Source: Cylindrobasidium torrendii FP15055 ss-10
Lineage: Eukaryota; Basidiomycota; Agaricomycetes; Agaricales; Physalacriaceae
Assembly (NCBI GenBank): GCA_000934385.1
Contig: KN880438.1
Location: forward strand, 62,001-126,000
Direction of reading: 5' to 3'
Length of the DNA stretch: 64,000 nt
Part shown: positions 51,503-62,493 of the stretch, one piece after another
Layout: each line of letters opens with the position of its first letter
How positions within the stretch are numbered: position 1 is the first letter of the stretch
Made by a program: the position numbers and the translations under genes
The notes under the pieces: generated by a model
Database searches by the model: none
Told to the model about the DNA's origin: nothing
What the model saw: only the letters and a program-made list of their open reading frames with translations

Positions 51503-51822
51503 CCCGTGTACGACTGGACCTTGTATACCTACCTCTGAAGTGTCTTGCTATCAAGTTATTCTGTGTATTGTACTTATTACGTTGGGATCGGTCGAGGTTT
51601 CTGAATGGCAATGCCATTTCGAGAATCGCAAGCAAGCATATATTGGGAGCAGAGCAAGTTACAACTGGTACATAATTTACAGTGGCTCAGAAAGTGCAGC
51701 CCGATTTCGTCTAGTATGTGTTTCCAGCGCTTAGACCGGTGGCAAGCAAGGGAGTTGGCCTCGATGATCCCGCCGCGCTGGTGAACGTTCAGCAGAACAT
51801 CGACAGCCAAATCCGCGATGAC
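51503..51822. other. Convergent intergenic region
   Basis: 320 bp between the stop codons of MCM7 and the viroplasmin-domain gene. Only 3' UTR sequence recognised. Confidence 0.5.
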
Positions 51823-53003
51823 TTACAAGACACCTCTGGGAATCGGCACACTCTTGTTCATGGGTGACCGAGGATCGAGTATGGCAGGTAGGGACTTGGT
51901 CGTGGCGACGCCGGGACTACGCATAGTGCCGAGTGCGCTAAACGAGAAGCTACCACCGCTATACAGCGACTCTGTCTGCAAGCGAGGCGATAGGAGCGGG
52001 CTCAGCAGAGCAGCTGGATCCTCTTCCCTATCCGTGGGCACATCTTCTTCCCCTTCGGCAAGACTACTTTGTTCGCTGTGGGAATCGACCTCACGGTGCA
52101 CATTCCTTTCCCTGCGCGCATCCTTGTGAACAACATTGTTCACGATATGCAAGTCCTCAAATTCGCTGTCCTTCTGTGAGTCCCATTCGTAATCCGAGTC
52201 TTCCTCGTCTGTCCATTCGAGCTTCGTCGGGGAACGTTTGAGTCCTTTGGGATGACCGAATGTGATATGAATTGTGTGCACGGGGACAGGAAATGGCTTC
52301 TTCTTCAGTTGCGGACGCGTCTCTTTAGCCTTGCCCTTGACTGCACGTGAGCGTGTTCGAGGTGTCATCTTTGGATTCGGCGTGGGCGGGAGCGAAGGTG
52401 GCTCGGTACCGCAAGGGGAGGATACAGATGAGTAAGAAGAGGCTGTGCGCCGTGGGGCAGAGAAATTGAAGGGTGACGACGTCGAGATCGACGGCGTGAG
52501 CGGCGTGGTGGTCTGGGATGGACTGCGAACAGCGGTTCTGCCCTTTGGGTTTGGTGGGGCAGGGGTGCGCTGCCTCGTGGGGCTCGTTGGTGGGTTCATA
52601 GAACTGCTAGCTACCAGGGTCGCGCTTGAAGACGATGGTGTCTGTTTAGCAGAATTAGATCTCGGCGGAGGCGACCGGGGCGGGTTGGGCCCGTGAGAGT
52701 CGTCTCTGCGTCTGGAAGGTTGGGATGACGACGGGACTTGGGGCGTCTGTCCGGGCAGGTCTGGCAACTTCTTCACATAACCTTTTGCTTCAGCCTCTTT
52801 ATATGCGCTGTCTGCCTCCTCAAAGGTAGCGTACGAGACGTAGGCCGCATCTTCAAGGCTAGCGATAGAGTGTTTTACCAAGAGCCTGAGACTTGAGGTC
52901 GGTATTTGCAATACAGGTGTATCGTGCATTGTGCTGCTCACCAGTTCGTGAATACACCCACTTCGCGCCCTACACTGACTGCGTAGTATTTCTTTCCGAC
53001 CAT
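51823..53003 (-). CDS. Disordered protein with N-terminal viroplasmin (RNase H1 N-terminal) domain
   Basis: 374 residues from two exons (intron 52886-52941; exons sum to 375 codons). The short first exon reads MVGKKYYAVSVGREVGVFTNW and joins the second exon, which continues through EDAAYVSYATFEEADSAYKEA. Together these form the RNase H1 N-terminal (caulimovirus viroplasmin-type) fold: xxYYAVxxGRxxGVxxxW then the YxxFxTxEEA helix, a hybrid or dsRNA-binding module. No RNase H catalytic domain follows. The remaining 320 residues are Ser/Pro/Thr-rich, with a basic patch (TPRTRSRAVKGKAKETRPQLKKK), an acidic patch (DEEDSDYEWDSQKDSEFED) and a Ser-rich tail. No function can be given beyond likely nucleic-acid binding. 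Confidence 0.78.
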
Positions 53004-53352
53004 TGAACTAAATTTTCCTCGGAGGAGAGGATGAAGAGTTTAATGTGGTGGAAAGAAAGACGGAGCCGAAGACCGAGGTACTTAAAACCGCTTCATCAAC
53101 TCGTGTAATTCGACCGACCTTCGATAGGGAGTCACCTTTCTAAAAGCGGCCTCTACAAACAACCCGGAGTGGATAGTCAAACTGAAAGCGATACACACCC
53201 TACTCTTATTTCTAATTTGCGCTGAACCTCCCCGGATCCTGCTCAACAGTAATGGACCCAGTTTGATTATGTAGATTTCCCAGAACGAAGTTGGTAGCGT
53301 AGAATAACAGCAAGCAAGTAACCGATCTATAACTGCAACAATGCGATCCATC
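53004..53352. other. Intergenic region
   Basis: 349 bp between tandem minus-strand genes (promoter of the viroplasmin-domain gene, 3' UTR of ATG27). Nothing else recognised. Confidence 0.5.
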
Positions 53353-54406
53353 TCATACTGATATGTAACCACCTCTGGTCGACCTCCGAGCGCGTACAGA
53401 CGAGCATAGATGTGATACGACATCCTTAACCATGTAGGGTACTTCCTGCCAGAAGTCACGGTGTCTGCGGGAGCGTGAGAAGGTCATAAAACCAAGCTGT
53501 GAGTATAACCATACGGGATGAGATCCTTTCCGGAAGCACCGTAGGTGCTGTAATTGTAGTAGGCTCCGATACCAAAGTAGGCCACGAATGCGAGGACAAG
53601 GCTGCAACCAAACAGTCAGTATGATAATGCAGGGTAATACACAAACTTACACCAAGAAGAACCAGCCGATACCACTGCCCACACTCCTTTCCCTTGGTGG
53701 GTTGTCCTCTTCTTTACCACCGGACCCACCCCCGTCCGTATCGTTTCCCTTGCCACAGGCGGCAGGCGTCTTCCACTCGAGGGAAAGCTTGGAGCCATTA
53801 TATGAGGCGAATGTAGGATCTGATGCGTCCGTCGCGCATAGAAGGGTAAGACTCAAGGATTGCGCAGAGTCGTCAACGTATTTGGGACCATTGAGCGTCA
53901 ATTCGAGGCCCTTCGGGGCTACGCCAACCCGTCAGGTCAAAGCCAGTCGCAGAATGGGGGACGTACAGGAAAGCGCAGAATATGCAGGTTGTAGGGACGA
54001 GGACGTAGCGATGGGTATTACTGCAACGATTCTGTCCTTCTCGTTTTCCTTCACGTTTGTTGTCGACAAGCAGGCGCGCGTGCCTTCAGGACACTAGTGT
54101 CCATTAGTGTGCAGCGATGCAAGACTGGAGGACGCTACGCACTTGATCCTGCTTGCTTACGTCGCTCAGCGACTTGAGATCTCCGCACAGGTCGAACCGG
54201 ACCTTGTCCACCATCTTGCTTGGGGGCGTCTCGCGCTCCCGTTGTACCGTGTGCTCTCCTCCCAGGCTAGTAAGGTCGAATTTGAGCGAGTCCGTTGTAA
54301 TGAGACAGTTGAAAACATTGTCTGCCGCTAACACTAACGGAGTGCTAGAGAAGAAGACGCAGACCAAAAAGAGAAGGGAATTCGGCCACACGCATCGCAG
54401 AATCAT
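53353..54406 (-). CDS. ATG27: Autophagy-related membrane protein Atg27
   Basis: Type I membrane protein that cycles between Golgi, endosome, vacuole and the Atg9 compartments. Five exons (54143-54406, 53967-54093, 53651-53918, 53515-53601, 53353-53464) sum to 286 codons, 285 residues. A signal peptide (SLLFLVCVFFSSTPLVLA) precedes a lumenal mannose-6-phosphate-receptor-like domain with paired cysteines (FDLCGDL, CPEGTRACLS, LTLLCATDA, PAACGKG). A Gly/Asp linker and one transmembrane helix follow (GIGWFFLVLVLAFVAYFGIGAYYNYSTYG). The cytosolic tail reads LIPHRDFWQEVPYMVKDVVSHL and ends GGYISV, resembling the YSAV-type sorting signal of yeast Atg27. The last intron splits the codon before HRDFW, fixing the frame. 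Confidence 0.95.
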
Positions 54407-55143
54407 GGTCGTAGAGGGTAGGTCGTTTCGCCCGCGTGGGTCGTGGCATGCCTCTTTCGGATGTGTGTGATGTGGCGCCGCCGATCGATGCTTCACTGCT
54501 GTTAGACTGGCATTGGGTTGGCTATCCAGTGCTGCAGCACCAGCAGAAGGTAGTAAGGTATGGCCTACTTGAGAAGTCCGGGGCGGCCTGACATCACGCA
54601 TATGGCGCAATGTTTCTGAAAAGTGGGCAGTGCATTATTCTTGAGCCTGAAGCTTGAGAGATCAATCGTTCAGAGTGTGTATTCGAGGGAGAGAAACATT
54701 ACATGAGTGTTGACGATCATTTGCGGCAGGGGCATTGACCACTTGTCTTTGATACCATGCCTGAGGACGGGCCATGGTGGCTGAAGTCTACGCATCGCAT
54801 CCCTACGAGCAGTTGGGTATCTCAGGGTGCATTCAACCATATGTCCGACAGCACTGGAATTGCTCAAACTCTGGCAAAGTGGCATATGACATAACATCAT
54901 GCCAAAAACGGGAGAAATGCGATCGAAGATCAGTTGTTGCTGGTCAGTCCATTGTCCTAACTGTCAGTCTGGGCTTTTACCCTCGTTTCGCTGTGCATAA
55001 AATTTTTGATGCTGGGAGTCAAGCTATTACTTGGTGTCGAGTTTATGAGTCCACGATACTTGACAAAACTCGATTTTGGCTGGCGTTTCTCAAAGGTACT
55101 GAATGCTTCAAGCCCGGTCTAACCCAACCCCCTACTGTATAAT
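54407..55143. other. Intergenic region, ATG27 / MFS transporter
   Basis: About 740 bp. No supported gene, repeat or RNA gene; it holds the ATG27 promoter and the 3' UTR of the transporter. Confidence 0.45.
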
Positions 55144-57058
55144 CTAATAGCTCTCGTAAGTCGCGTATTTCGAGCGCTTTCGTAGCCGAGGTCCGTATTT
55201 CATGAGGAGCTGTGGAAGTGATCAGGCTTCGGATATCGCAGTAAGCGCGCAGGGAGTACTCACCCAAAGGATACACATCAGAAAGAAAGAAATACCCGCC
55301 AGTATTGCCGACGCCGGCCCCAGTCCCAAGTTCACAAAGAAAGCTCGCCCGAAGAGCGGGAACACACTCGCCATCCCACCGCGAAACACGGTGTTTCCTG
55401 CTAGGACCGATGCTAGATGCTTTGGGTACGACAACGATATATACATCGATAGAGTCATGACTGACAGCAAGAGCCCTGGTAGATAGAGTGCAGCGCCAAT
55501 GACGGGGACGATCCAGTGTATGTCGGGCTTGGATGCAAAGCCGAAAATGAGAACCGACGTGGGGATTGAAATTCCAGACAGGATTCCAAGCCATATGCGA
55601 ATCTCCGGAGGCGGAGGGGGTTTTCCAGATGCCGCTGCTTGGGCGTACCGCCGCTTGATGAAATATTTTTCGTTCGCCCAGAAAATAGCGTACTGACGCG
55701 TTGTCAATCAAGATGTGCACTAGCATACGCAGAAGCATACCGTGAAGAAACTGGACACAATGAAACCAAGGTATGGTAGGCCGCTCACACCAAGGTTAAA
55801 GTGGTATATGTCGTTGAACACGAGGGGGAATGCTTCGAACCAGAGATAGAAGACAGAATCTAAACGCCTGGTAAGTCGGATACTTTGTACACATAGATTC
55901 GACGCTCTTACAAATGAAACCGGTGTACAGGTCCACAAAGAAGAGCATAGGCTCTGTCAGAAGGACAAAGGGCCTGAGGAGTGTTTCGTTGAGTGCCGCG
56001 ACGATGGACTTGCTCTCTGCATCTCGCTCGACTTGAGCATACAGTCGTTGATTTCCAGTAAGTTTTCTCAAGCGCTGCGCACGGCGGTACAGAATCGTCG
56101 GTCCGTATGTTTCTGGCAATAGGGCAAATAGTATGAGGAACGTGAAGCTGGTGAGCCAGGTCAATTCGTATATCGGCCACTTCCAGCCATTTGCTTGAGC
56201 GGCAAACCCGCCGACAATGGGACCTGTGACGGGGCCAGCCACACCTCCAATTGCCCATAGGCCGATGAAGTATCCGAGGTGCTCCGGATGGAATATGTCG
56301 CCCATGGTTGCACCACCGGTCGACAAGGCGGGACTGCTCAGGAATCCGGTGAGGAATCGGAAGGCCATGAGCGTCTGGATGTTGGGTGCGCAGAAAACAG
56401 GAATTTGGAAGAGTACGAATAAAAAGAGCGTGGTGAGATAGACCGTGTTGCGACCAAGTCTTGCTATTTCCTGGAATGGTGACAGGAACATCGGTCCAAT
56501 TCCATAACCTAGTAAATGACATGCATGGGTCGGTTATGAAAATCTGGGGAAATATTTTGTATGCTCACCGAGCACATAAAGTGTCAGGCCAAGTGTGGCA
56601 TATGTGAGGGAGACATCGAAAGACTCCATGATGGATGGAATAGCGGCGGTATAGATAGCAGAACCAGTATAGGAGCTGAAATTCAGAAAGCATATCAGGA
56701 ATGTCACAAATCCACGCTTCTTTGGCGACCAGTTTCTAGTGATTGTCAACTATAAAGAATATGGAAGCACACCAATGACCCACAATGGATTATCTGGATC
56801 GTCATCGCCATACCATGTCACCAGCGTCCCGTCGTCCTGGCCGACATGGGCTTTGTATTCCATCTCGGGCTCAGCGCAAACCTGCGCTTCCGGATTCTGA
56901 GGTAAAGTGGCCGCAGATGCTGTCCCGTGTACTTCGTCGGCATTGACCCGTGGGCTCACGAAATCTGCTCGCTCCTCGGGAAATGAAAAAATGCGCCCTC
57001 GAGACGCCCAGTTGACAAGAAAACCAAAACTAGAGTCCCGAAGAAGGTCATACACCAT
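55144..57058 (-). CDS. Major facilitator superfamily transporter (DHA1-type)
   Basis: About 550 residues. A hydrophilic N-terminal region of about 90 residues (with VTWYGDDDPDNPLWV just before the first helix) is typical of fungal DHA1 drug:H+ antiporters related to Tpo1/Flu1. Transmembrane helices are visible in the right order: FVTFLICFLNFSSYTGSAIY, LTYATLGLTLYVLGYGIGPM, TVYLTTLFLFVLFQIPVF, FRFLTGFLSSPALSTGGATMGDIF, LGYFIGLWAIGGVAGPVTGPIVGGF and FTFLILFALLPETYGPTIL. After a charged central loop come WFEAFPLVFNDIYHFNLG and four or more further helices to the tail KYATYESY. GGVAGPVTGP is the proline-containing helix-5 signature of the antiporters. Substrate unknown; polyamines or toxic small molecules are possible. 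Confidence 0.92.
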
Positions 57059-57568
57059 TGCAAGAATGACTGAGAGGGATAGTGCCAGAAAGAGCAGTGG
57101 ATTTCATCTTTATATACTGGGGAGGTTTCTCCAGACGCGGTGACAAATTCATGCTGTGAGTAACGCAACGCGCGATGCAGGTCGGAGGCGAGCGCACTCT
57201 GTCGGTGGTGATGGTGCGGGAAGGGTGCCGATATCACGTTAACGTTGATTGCGATCGTGCATCCCATACCGGTCCGTACTCCGAAGAGCTCGAACTCTGA
57301 GTTTTGGGCGTCTGAACCAAGTTTGTTCCACGTTAAATCTAGTCGAGCCTTGCATCTTAGCACTTCAAATGCAATAATAGCGGATTAAAGCGGCGTATAT
57401 ACTCACGATTTGATGCTTTCTACCCTATACCCAAGTCTAAGTGATTTGTTTCCCATGACAGGTATCCTTTTAAATTCATAGCAGACAAGCCACATATCCA
57501 CAATTCACACAACACAAACATATACAGTCTCAATATGCCACATTTTATGAAGTGATCTTGGTCCAAAG
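57059..57568. other. Intergenic region, MFS transporter / alpha-amylase
   Basis: 510 bp. A minus-strand frame of 135 codons at 56956-57363 overlaps the transporter N-terminus and lacks motifs; not called. It holds the transporter promoter and the amylase 3' UTR. Confidence 0.45.
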
Positions 57569-59392
57569 TTAAGCAGTGGCACCAACATGGATAGCTACAG
57601 CGCTCCTGGAGGCAACAGTGGCACTGAATGATCCACCAGACACTGTGTAGCTGTGTCTTTCGTCAGACAAGATTTATATATCAAGAGAGATAACATACGA
57701 GTCTCCGGAGCAGGATCCGTCACTGCTCGCGCCAGTGATAACATCGCAGTATGTGCCATCGGCAAGCGACGTCGTGAAGGTGCCCTCCCAGTCGGAGTCA
57801 CTGTTGTTGATCGCTACAAATCCAGCGCCATCTGCGGAATGTTGATCAAAAAGGATGGTTGAGAGCATTAAATCGAACGTACCACGCTCGAAAGCAATCT
57901 GACTTCCCTGTGGCGACTGCCAGTTGGTGAGCTCCGCATCCCCGACCTCATTCCTGAAGCCGACCATGCCAGCGACCGCAGTCCAACGGTGCTGGCAGAG
58001 CCATCCATTCTCACCGCCTGCGCCACTGCAAGTTCCAGCACCGCTGTTTGGAGCACCGTCGTCCGAGTTCGAGAATTCGTAGGAAGACAGGATAGTAGGG
58101 GTGCCGTACGGGTGAGCAAGCGAGAAGATAGTGGCAGTCGTGTAGGTGTTGCTGGCGGATTTGTAGTTGAGCGACGACCCTCCGCGCTCGGTATCATGGT
58201 TTGCAACGAAGACGTTCGCGTCGGAGCCAGAGACCCAGCCGTTGTTTTCGAGGTCCTGCAGTCCGGAAATATCTCCGTTTCCGAAGGCGCTCTGCAGTGT
58301 CGAAGTGTAGCGGAACTCCTGGACGTTGCCGTTTTGCACATATTCGCTGGGCTGGACAGGCTCGCCACCGCCGTAGATGACTTCCTGAGAGATGTAGGGC
58401 GAGCCGTCGATACGGCCAAGGATGTCTGCAATATCGTCGGTCGCAATGTCTGGGAATGACTGAGTATTGGCACTGATAGACTTCATGTCAACATACGTTT
58501 GGCAGCATCGAGACGAAGGCCGTCAACGTCCAGTGAGAGAAGGTCGTTGATGTACTCGGCAAGACGGCCACGAACGTACTCAGTGTCGGTTGCAAGACTA
58601 ATCAACCCAGAGTCAATCATGCGTGGGCAGTAAGTTAAAAAGGACAACTCACTCCGCAAGATTGACGAGTTCGCATGTCTGTACCTGCTCTCGGCTGGTG
58701 TAATCAACGATATCATCCCCGCTGGTCAATCCGCAGTGGTGGAAATCCTGGATGGTACGTTCAGCTATGTGCAAATGTAGGCCAATGCATGGATGCCACT
58801 CACGTCGGTGGTGTAGATATCCGGGTAGTTATAATGGGTGAAGCTCGAGCCACCTGTGCCAGTTCCAGATTCAGTTCCCGCCATGTGGTTAAGGATGGTA
58901 TCTGTAGAAGCAACAAGTCAACATCGCAACACCACCGAGGGAAATAGGCTCGCCTGCGATGACGCTAACTCCGGCATCGTGGCATGCGGAGACCATACTG
59001 TAAACGCCGTTCGCACAAGGGTTGTTCAAACGTTTGAAGGATGCATACCTCGAGAATTGGTCGCGAGTGCCGCGCTTTGAAGCGATGTTGTAGGAGACTG
59101 GCTGGTAGTCCGTCCACCACTGGTCGCCTGAGATGTGCTCCGCGGGTGGGCTGACTGGATATGTGTCAAACGTTGTACCGTGCTACGACAAAGAAAGTCG
59201 CGAGATACCTTGAACAAAGCCGTATCCGGCGGGACCGATGAAGTCAGTGCACTCAGAAGCGATACTGTCCCAAGTCCACTCGAACAGTTGGATGATGACC
59301 TTGTTTTCTTGGCTGGGAGGGGCCCTTTGTCGGAGGGAGGGCACAGCCAAAGCCAACGCCGGGAGAGAAAGCAAGAGGGTGCGGAAAGCCAT
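57569..59392 (-). CDS. Secreted alpha-amylase (glycoside hydrolase family 13)
   Basis: Hydrolyses alpha-1,4 links in starch or glycogen outside the cell. About 470 residues. It has a signal peptide ([18 protein letters not shown]) and a short propeptide-like stretch ([10 protein letters not shown]). The (beta/alpha)8 landmarks follow: [36 protein letters not shown], region [14 protein letters not shown], region [11 protein letters not shown] with the nucleophile Asp, region [12 protein letters not shown] with the acid/base Glu, and region [13 protein letters not shown]. The C-terminal beta domain ends [20 protein letters not shown]; no starch-binding module follows. The pattern QLFEWTW..IA.EC resembles the animal/actinobacterial-type amylases (GH13 subfamily 32/24 group) more than Taka-amylase. 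Confidence 0.93.
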
Positions 59393-60301
59393 GTCGATGG
59401 AATGCAACACTGCTTGACAGAGATGCAAACACATCTCAATGCTTTTATACCCCAATGCTCACTAGCTGTGCCACTACTTCGGTAGTAACAGCCTGTCAGT
59501 CAGGATATCACCTGTGCATCAAAAGTTAGGCTTCACGCGGTACAGCGCGATTCGTCGCTCGAGCCACGCGGAAGTGGCCACTCCAAGAACGCCTCGAAAT
59601 GCGAGACCATCGAGAGTAAAGACACTCATTTTCTGGGCAGCCCGAGGTAGCTGAAGAATTGGAATTGAGAAGTACTTCCACGAGCTTGACACGAGAGCGC
59701 AAAAAGAAGTTGAGTTCGGAATGCCATGCGCGTCTGTTTCGAACAAGGAATGAGGCTACAAGATTAGACTATGATGGTCAAAAGGAGATCGGCGGACATA
59801 CAAAACGTGTTGTTCCTTGTACCCCCGGCACCGAAGTCGATCAGCGTTTGAACAATGGGAATCACCTAGGCAACACCTAGAAAGGAAATGATCCTATCCA
59901 TTTTCTTCTTTTTCTGATACTTGGCTTTAACTCTGATCTCTGCCGTTCTCGTGGCATGACTGCCATCTCGGTTCTTTGAAGACCGGGGGTTTGCTGTAGC
60001 CCCGACATCCCATGGGGTATGCATAAACCATGTGAACAGGTGTATACTCATATCCGATATACCTCTCAGCCACGAATGTTGGATTTATGCTGAGAATGAT
60101 GTTGTCCATGTTATGCACTTCGAGTGATGGATAACCGAGCTGGTAAATTATCAGTCTGCGTACAATACTGCTTTACAATGCTGAGCGTAGACATAGCTGT
60201 ACGGATAGATGGCGATGGAGAACAGTAATGCGATGCGAACATAGAAATGCAAGAAACGTTCGAGGTTACGTCGACAATGATACAATATCCTCGAGCACAC
60301 T
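59393..60301. other. Intergenic region, alpha-amylase / metacaspase
   Basis: About 900 bp. A 75-codon minus-strand frame at 59519-59746 begins with ATG but shows no motif, so I do not call it. It holds the amylase promoter and the metacaspase 3' UTR. Confidence 0.4.
59442..59449 (-). promoter_or_regulatory. TATA box of the alpha-amylase gene
   Basis: TATAAAAG on the minus strand, about 50 bp upstream of the ATG at 59392; typical of an inducible secreted-enzyme gene. Confidence 0.6.
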
Positions 60302-61996
60302 TTAGATGAGGAACTCCAGTCTGGTGTCCTGTACCACAATCAGTATTAGCACGACCGAACCTGTGAGGCGAGAGATCATACGATATGGTGAGAGCTTCCC
60401 AGCTGTGGGGTTTGGCTATACTTGGGATAGAGAATCTCCCTACGAGCGCAGCGTAAGCGAAAGACAGAGCGATGTGATGTGATGTGCGTGCAAAAAAAGC
60501 CCTTACCTGACTGCCATCAGCAAAGACTGGTAAGACTGACACCTGTTCTTCCTCAGCGCCTTGATGAAAGCCTATGGAAGGTCAGAAGGTGTCTAAATGG
60601 AGGGAGACGGCGCACATAGCTCATTGCGCCCACGGCGACGCCGCCTTGCCAGGTATCCGCACTCGTTTGACCATCCTTACTGCCTGACCAACATATCTTA
60701 GCAAAGATGGTGAGCCGCTGTGCACATCCATTGCCGAAAGGCATACCACGTCCGCTGGTGTCATCTTCTTCCTGAAAGCCTTCCTTGTCACTTGAGGTTT
60801 CATGAGACTACCGTCGGTATTGTACTATGGCAGCGACTCAGTACTCAGTCACCAGCCGTCATCTACGGCCGAAGCAACAGACGCACAGAGTAAGGGAGAT
60901 CTAAACACGTGAAAGTTAGTGATGTGTTGGGCACCTGCGAAGCCCATACCAAGAACAGTCCCAGAATGGCAGCACTAGTGAGGTGGCAGTGTCAACTTGG
61001 TGCACAAACGAGTGAGGAAAAACTGACATCGAAGAGAGCCTGCAAGAATTTGGTTCAGCGATATGCGCGCTCCGTATGATAAATGTAGCAGCTCACCGTC
61101 AACCGACATCCCATTGGCAAAGGATGGACCAGCATTGTGTGCAGCGTCTGTGAGGAGATGCCTCGTTAGTCTAATAGGTAGAAAACGAAGGTAGCTGAGC
61201 TCACGTCGTCCACAATTACTCCGGCGTCACGATAGTCGACTGGGTATATGGCTGGAATGATCAGCAGGTCGCCGGTAGGCAATATGCTGTATACGGCTTA
61301 CTCTCGTCAAATCCGGAGACCTCGTCTCCGTCAACGTCGCGTTGGCGCCCACCATGACCCGAGTCTTCCAGGTTGGATGTATGAGAGAGGTAAGATGCGG
61401 GAAGACAAGGACGCACAATGGATGAATAGTGAGTCATGGGGCTTGGCGTCCTCTACCAGCCATTTCATGGCACCTAAAATCAACGCCTTGGTTGGATGTC
61501 TGCGTTTGTCGGGGTTCGTATCTGTCAGCACCATGATATCGCGGTTCTTGAATCCCCAGTATTCTATCGCTGTGATGAGTCCACTGCATAATTTACAATG
61601 ACCGGCACACACTAAGCAGGAAATCATGGACGTGGCGAGCATCGTTGACGCAGCCTTTGAGCTCGCCTCGCTGGCCAACGTAGTTTATGCCAATCTAGAC
61701 GATGGGTTTCCATGCGAAGTGACTTTGGAGCGTCGACTAACACTCACACACAGCGCTTTCTTCTTGCCAGTACATCGCGAGTATTGGAAAAAATGTTGTA
61801 GGTGCGAGCGAAGACCTCGCTCTAGCTCGTCCTGAACTGTGGGCGGAATATTGATGTTGTAGAGCTCTGAGGCGGATGAACGCCGCGGTTTACGCTGCCG
61901 CGAGCGTGCTGCCGGCGAATCACGCTCGCGCTCGGCGGAAGGATAGTATGAGACGGGGCGATGAATTAGACCACGCTGAGCCGTATAGTTGTCCAT
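60302..61996 (-). CDS. MCA1: Type I metacaspase (caspase-like cysteine protease)
   Basis: Calcium-dependent Arg/Lys-specific protease linked to proteostasis and cell death; relative of yeast Mca1/Yca1. Roughly 334 residues in about 14 exons. The N-terminus is short (about 75 residues, Arg/Ser-rich, ending LRSHLQHFFQYS) without the long Pro/Gln-rich prodomain seen in many fungal enzymes. The p20 domain reads [44 protein letters not shown], the catalytic histidine in IHYSGHGGRQ, AIYPVDYRDAG, and the catalytic cysteine in LTALFDCCHSGTVLDLPY. The p10 part includes ICWSGSKDGQTSADT and GAMSYAFIKALRKN, ending TPQLGSSHHIDTRLEFLI. Exons around the catalytic cysteine are tiny: 61029-61040, 60950-60974 and 60887-60900. 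Confidence 0.94.
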
Positions 61997-62493
61997 TCAA
62001 CAACGTTTTGGACAAGTCGTAGATGGGAGTTGTGAACAAGAGGTGTTCGGGCAGGAAGCCAAGACAGACCCGGGAATGCAGATCGAATCATCAGGTTTCG
62101 TAATCTTGCTGAGCGGCACAAAAGTGAAGACTTGTGTCCGCCCAGCAGCCCAGTTCTCGATAGAGTCCTATCCTCGGTTTTCGTGGGGAACATGATAGCC
62201 TCGAGGTGATCGAGAGCGTCGCGATGAAATCACCTGGAGGTGGCTGTACGCCTGTGGCAGTGAAGCTGGGATGCAGCACCGAGAGCGATCGGTGGCCCAA
62301 TTCTCCCTGGAGCTCTTGGGAAAGCCCAAATGGCTGTCAATCTGACCTACCATATAGGAAACTGAAACCGCGCACACATGCGAGCTCAAGTAAACAGGTT
62401 TAAGTGCGGTAGAGGTATCAATAATACATGCGTGCTGCTCCCAACTTACATTATTACATATGTATCTACAAACCAAGGACTAGATATAGATAT
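61997..62493. other. Intergenic region, metacaspase / DBP10
   Basis: About 500 bp between tandem minus-strand genes. No other feature recognised. Confidence 0.45.

Noticed and set aside
56956..57363. 135-codon minus-strand frame near the MFS gene 5' end
   Set aside because: It overlaps the transporter's first exon in another frame and has no conserved features.
59519..59746. 75-codon ATG-initiated minus-strand frame upstream of alpha-amylase
   Set aside because: No recognisable domain or splice support; within promoter-sized intergenic DNA.
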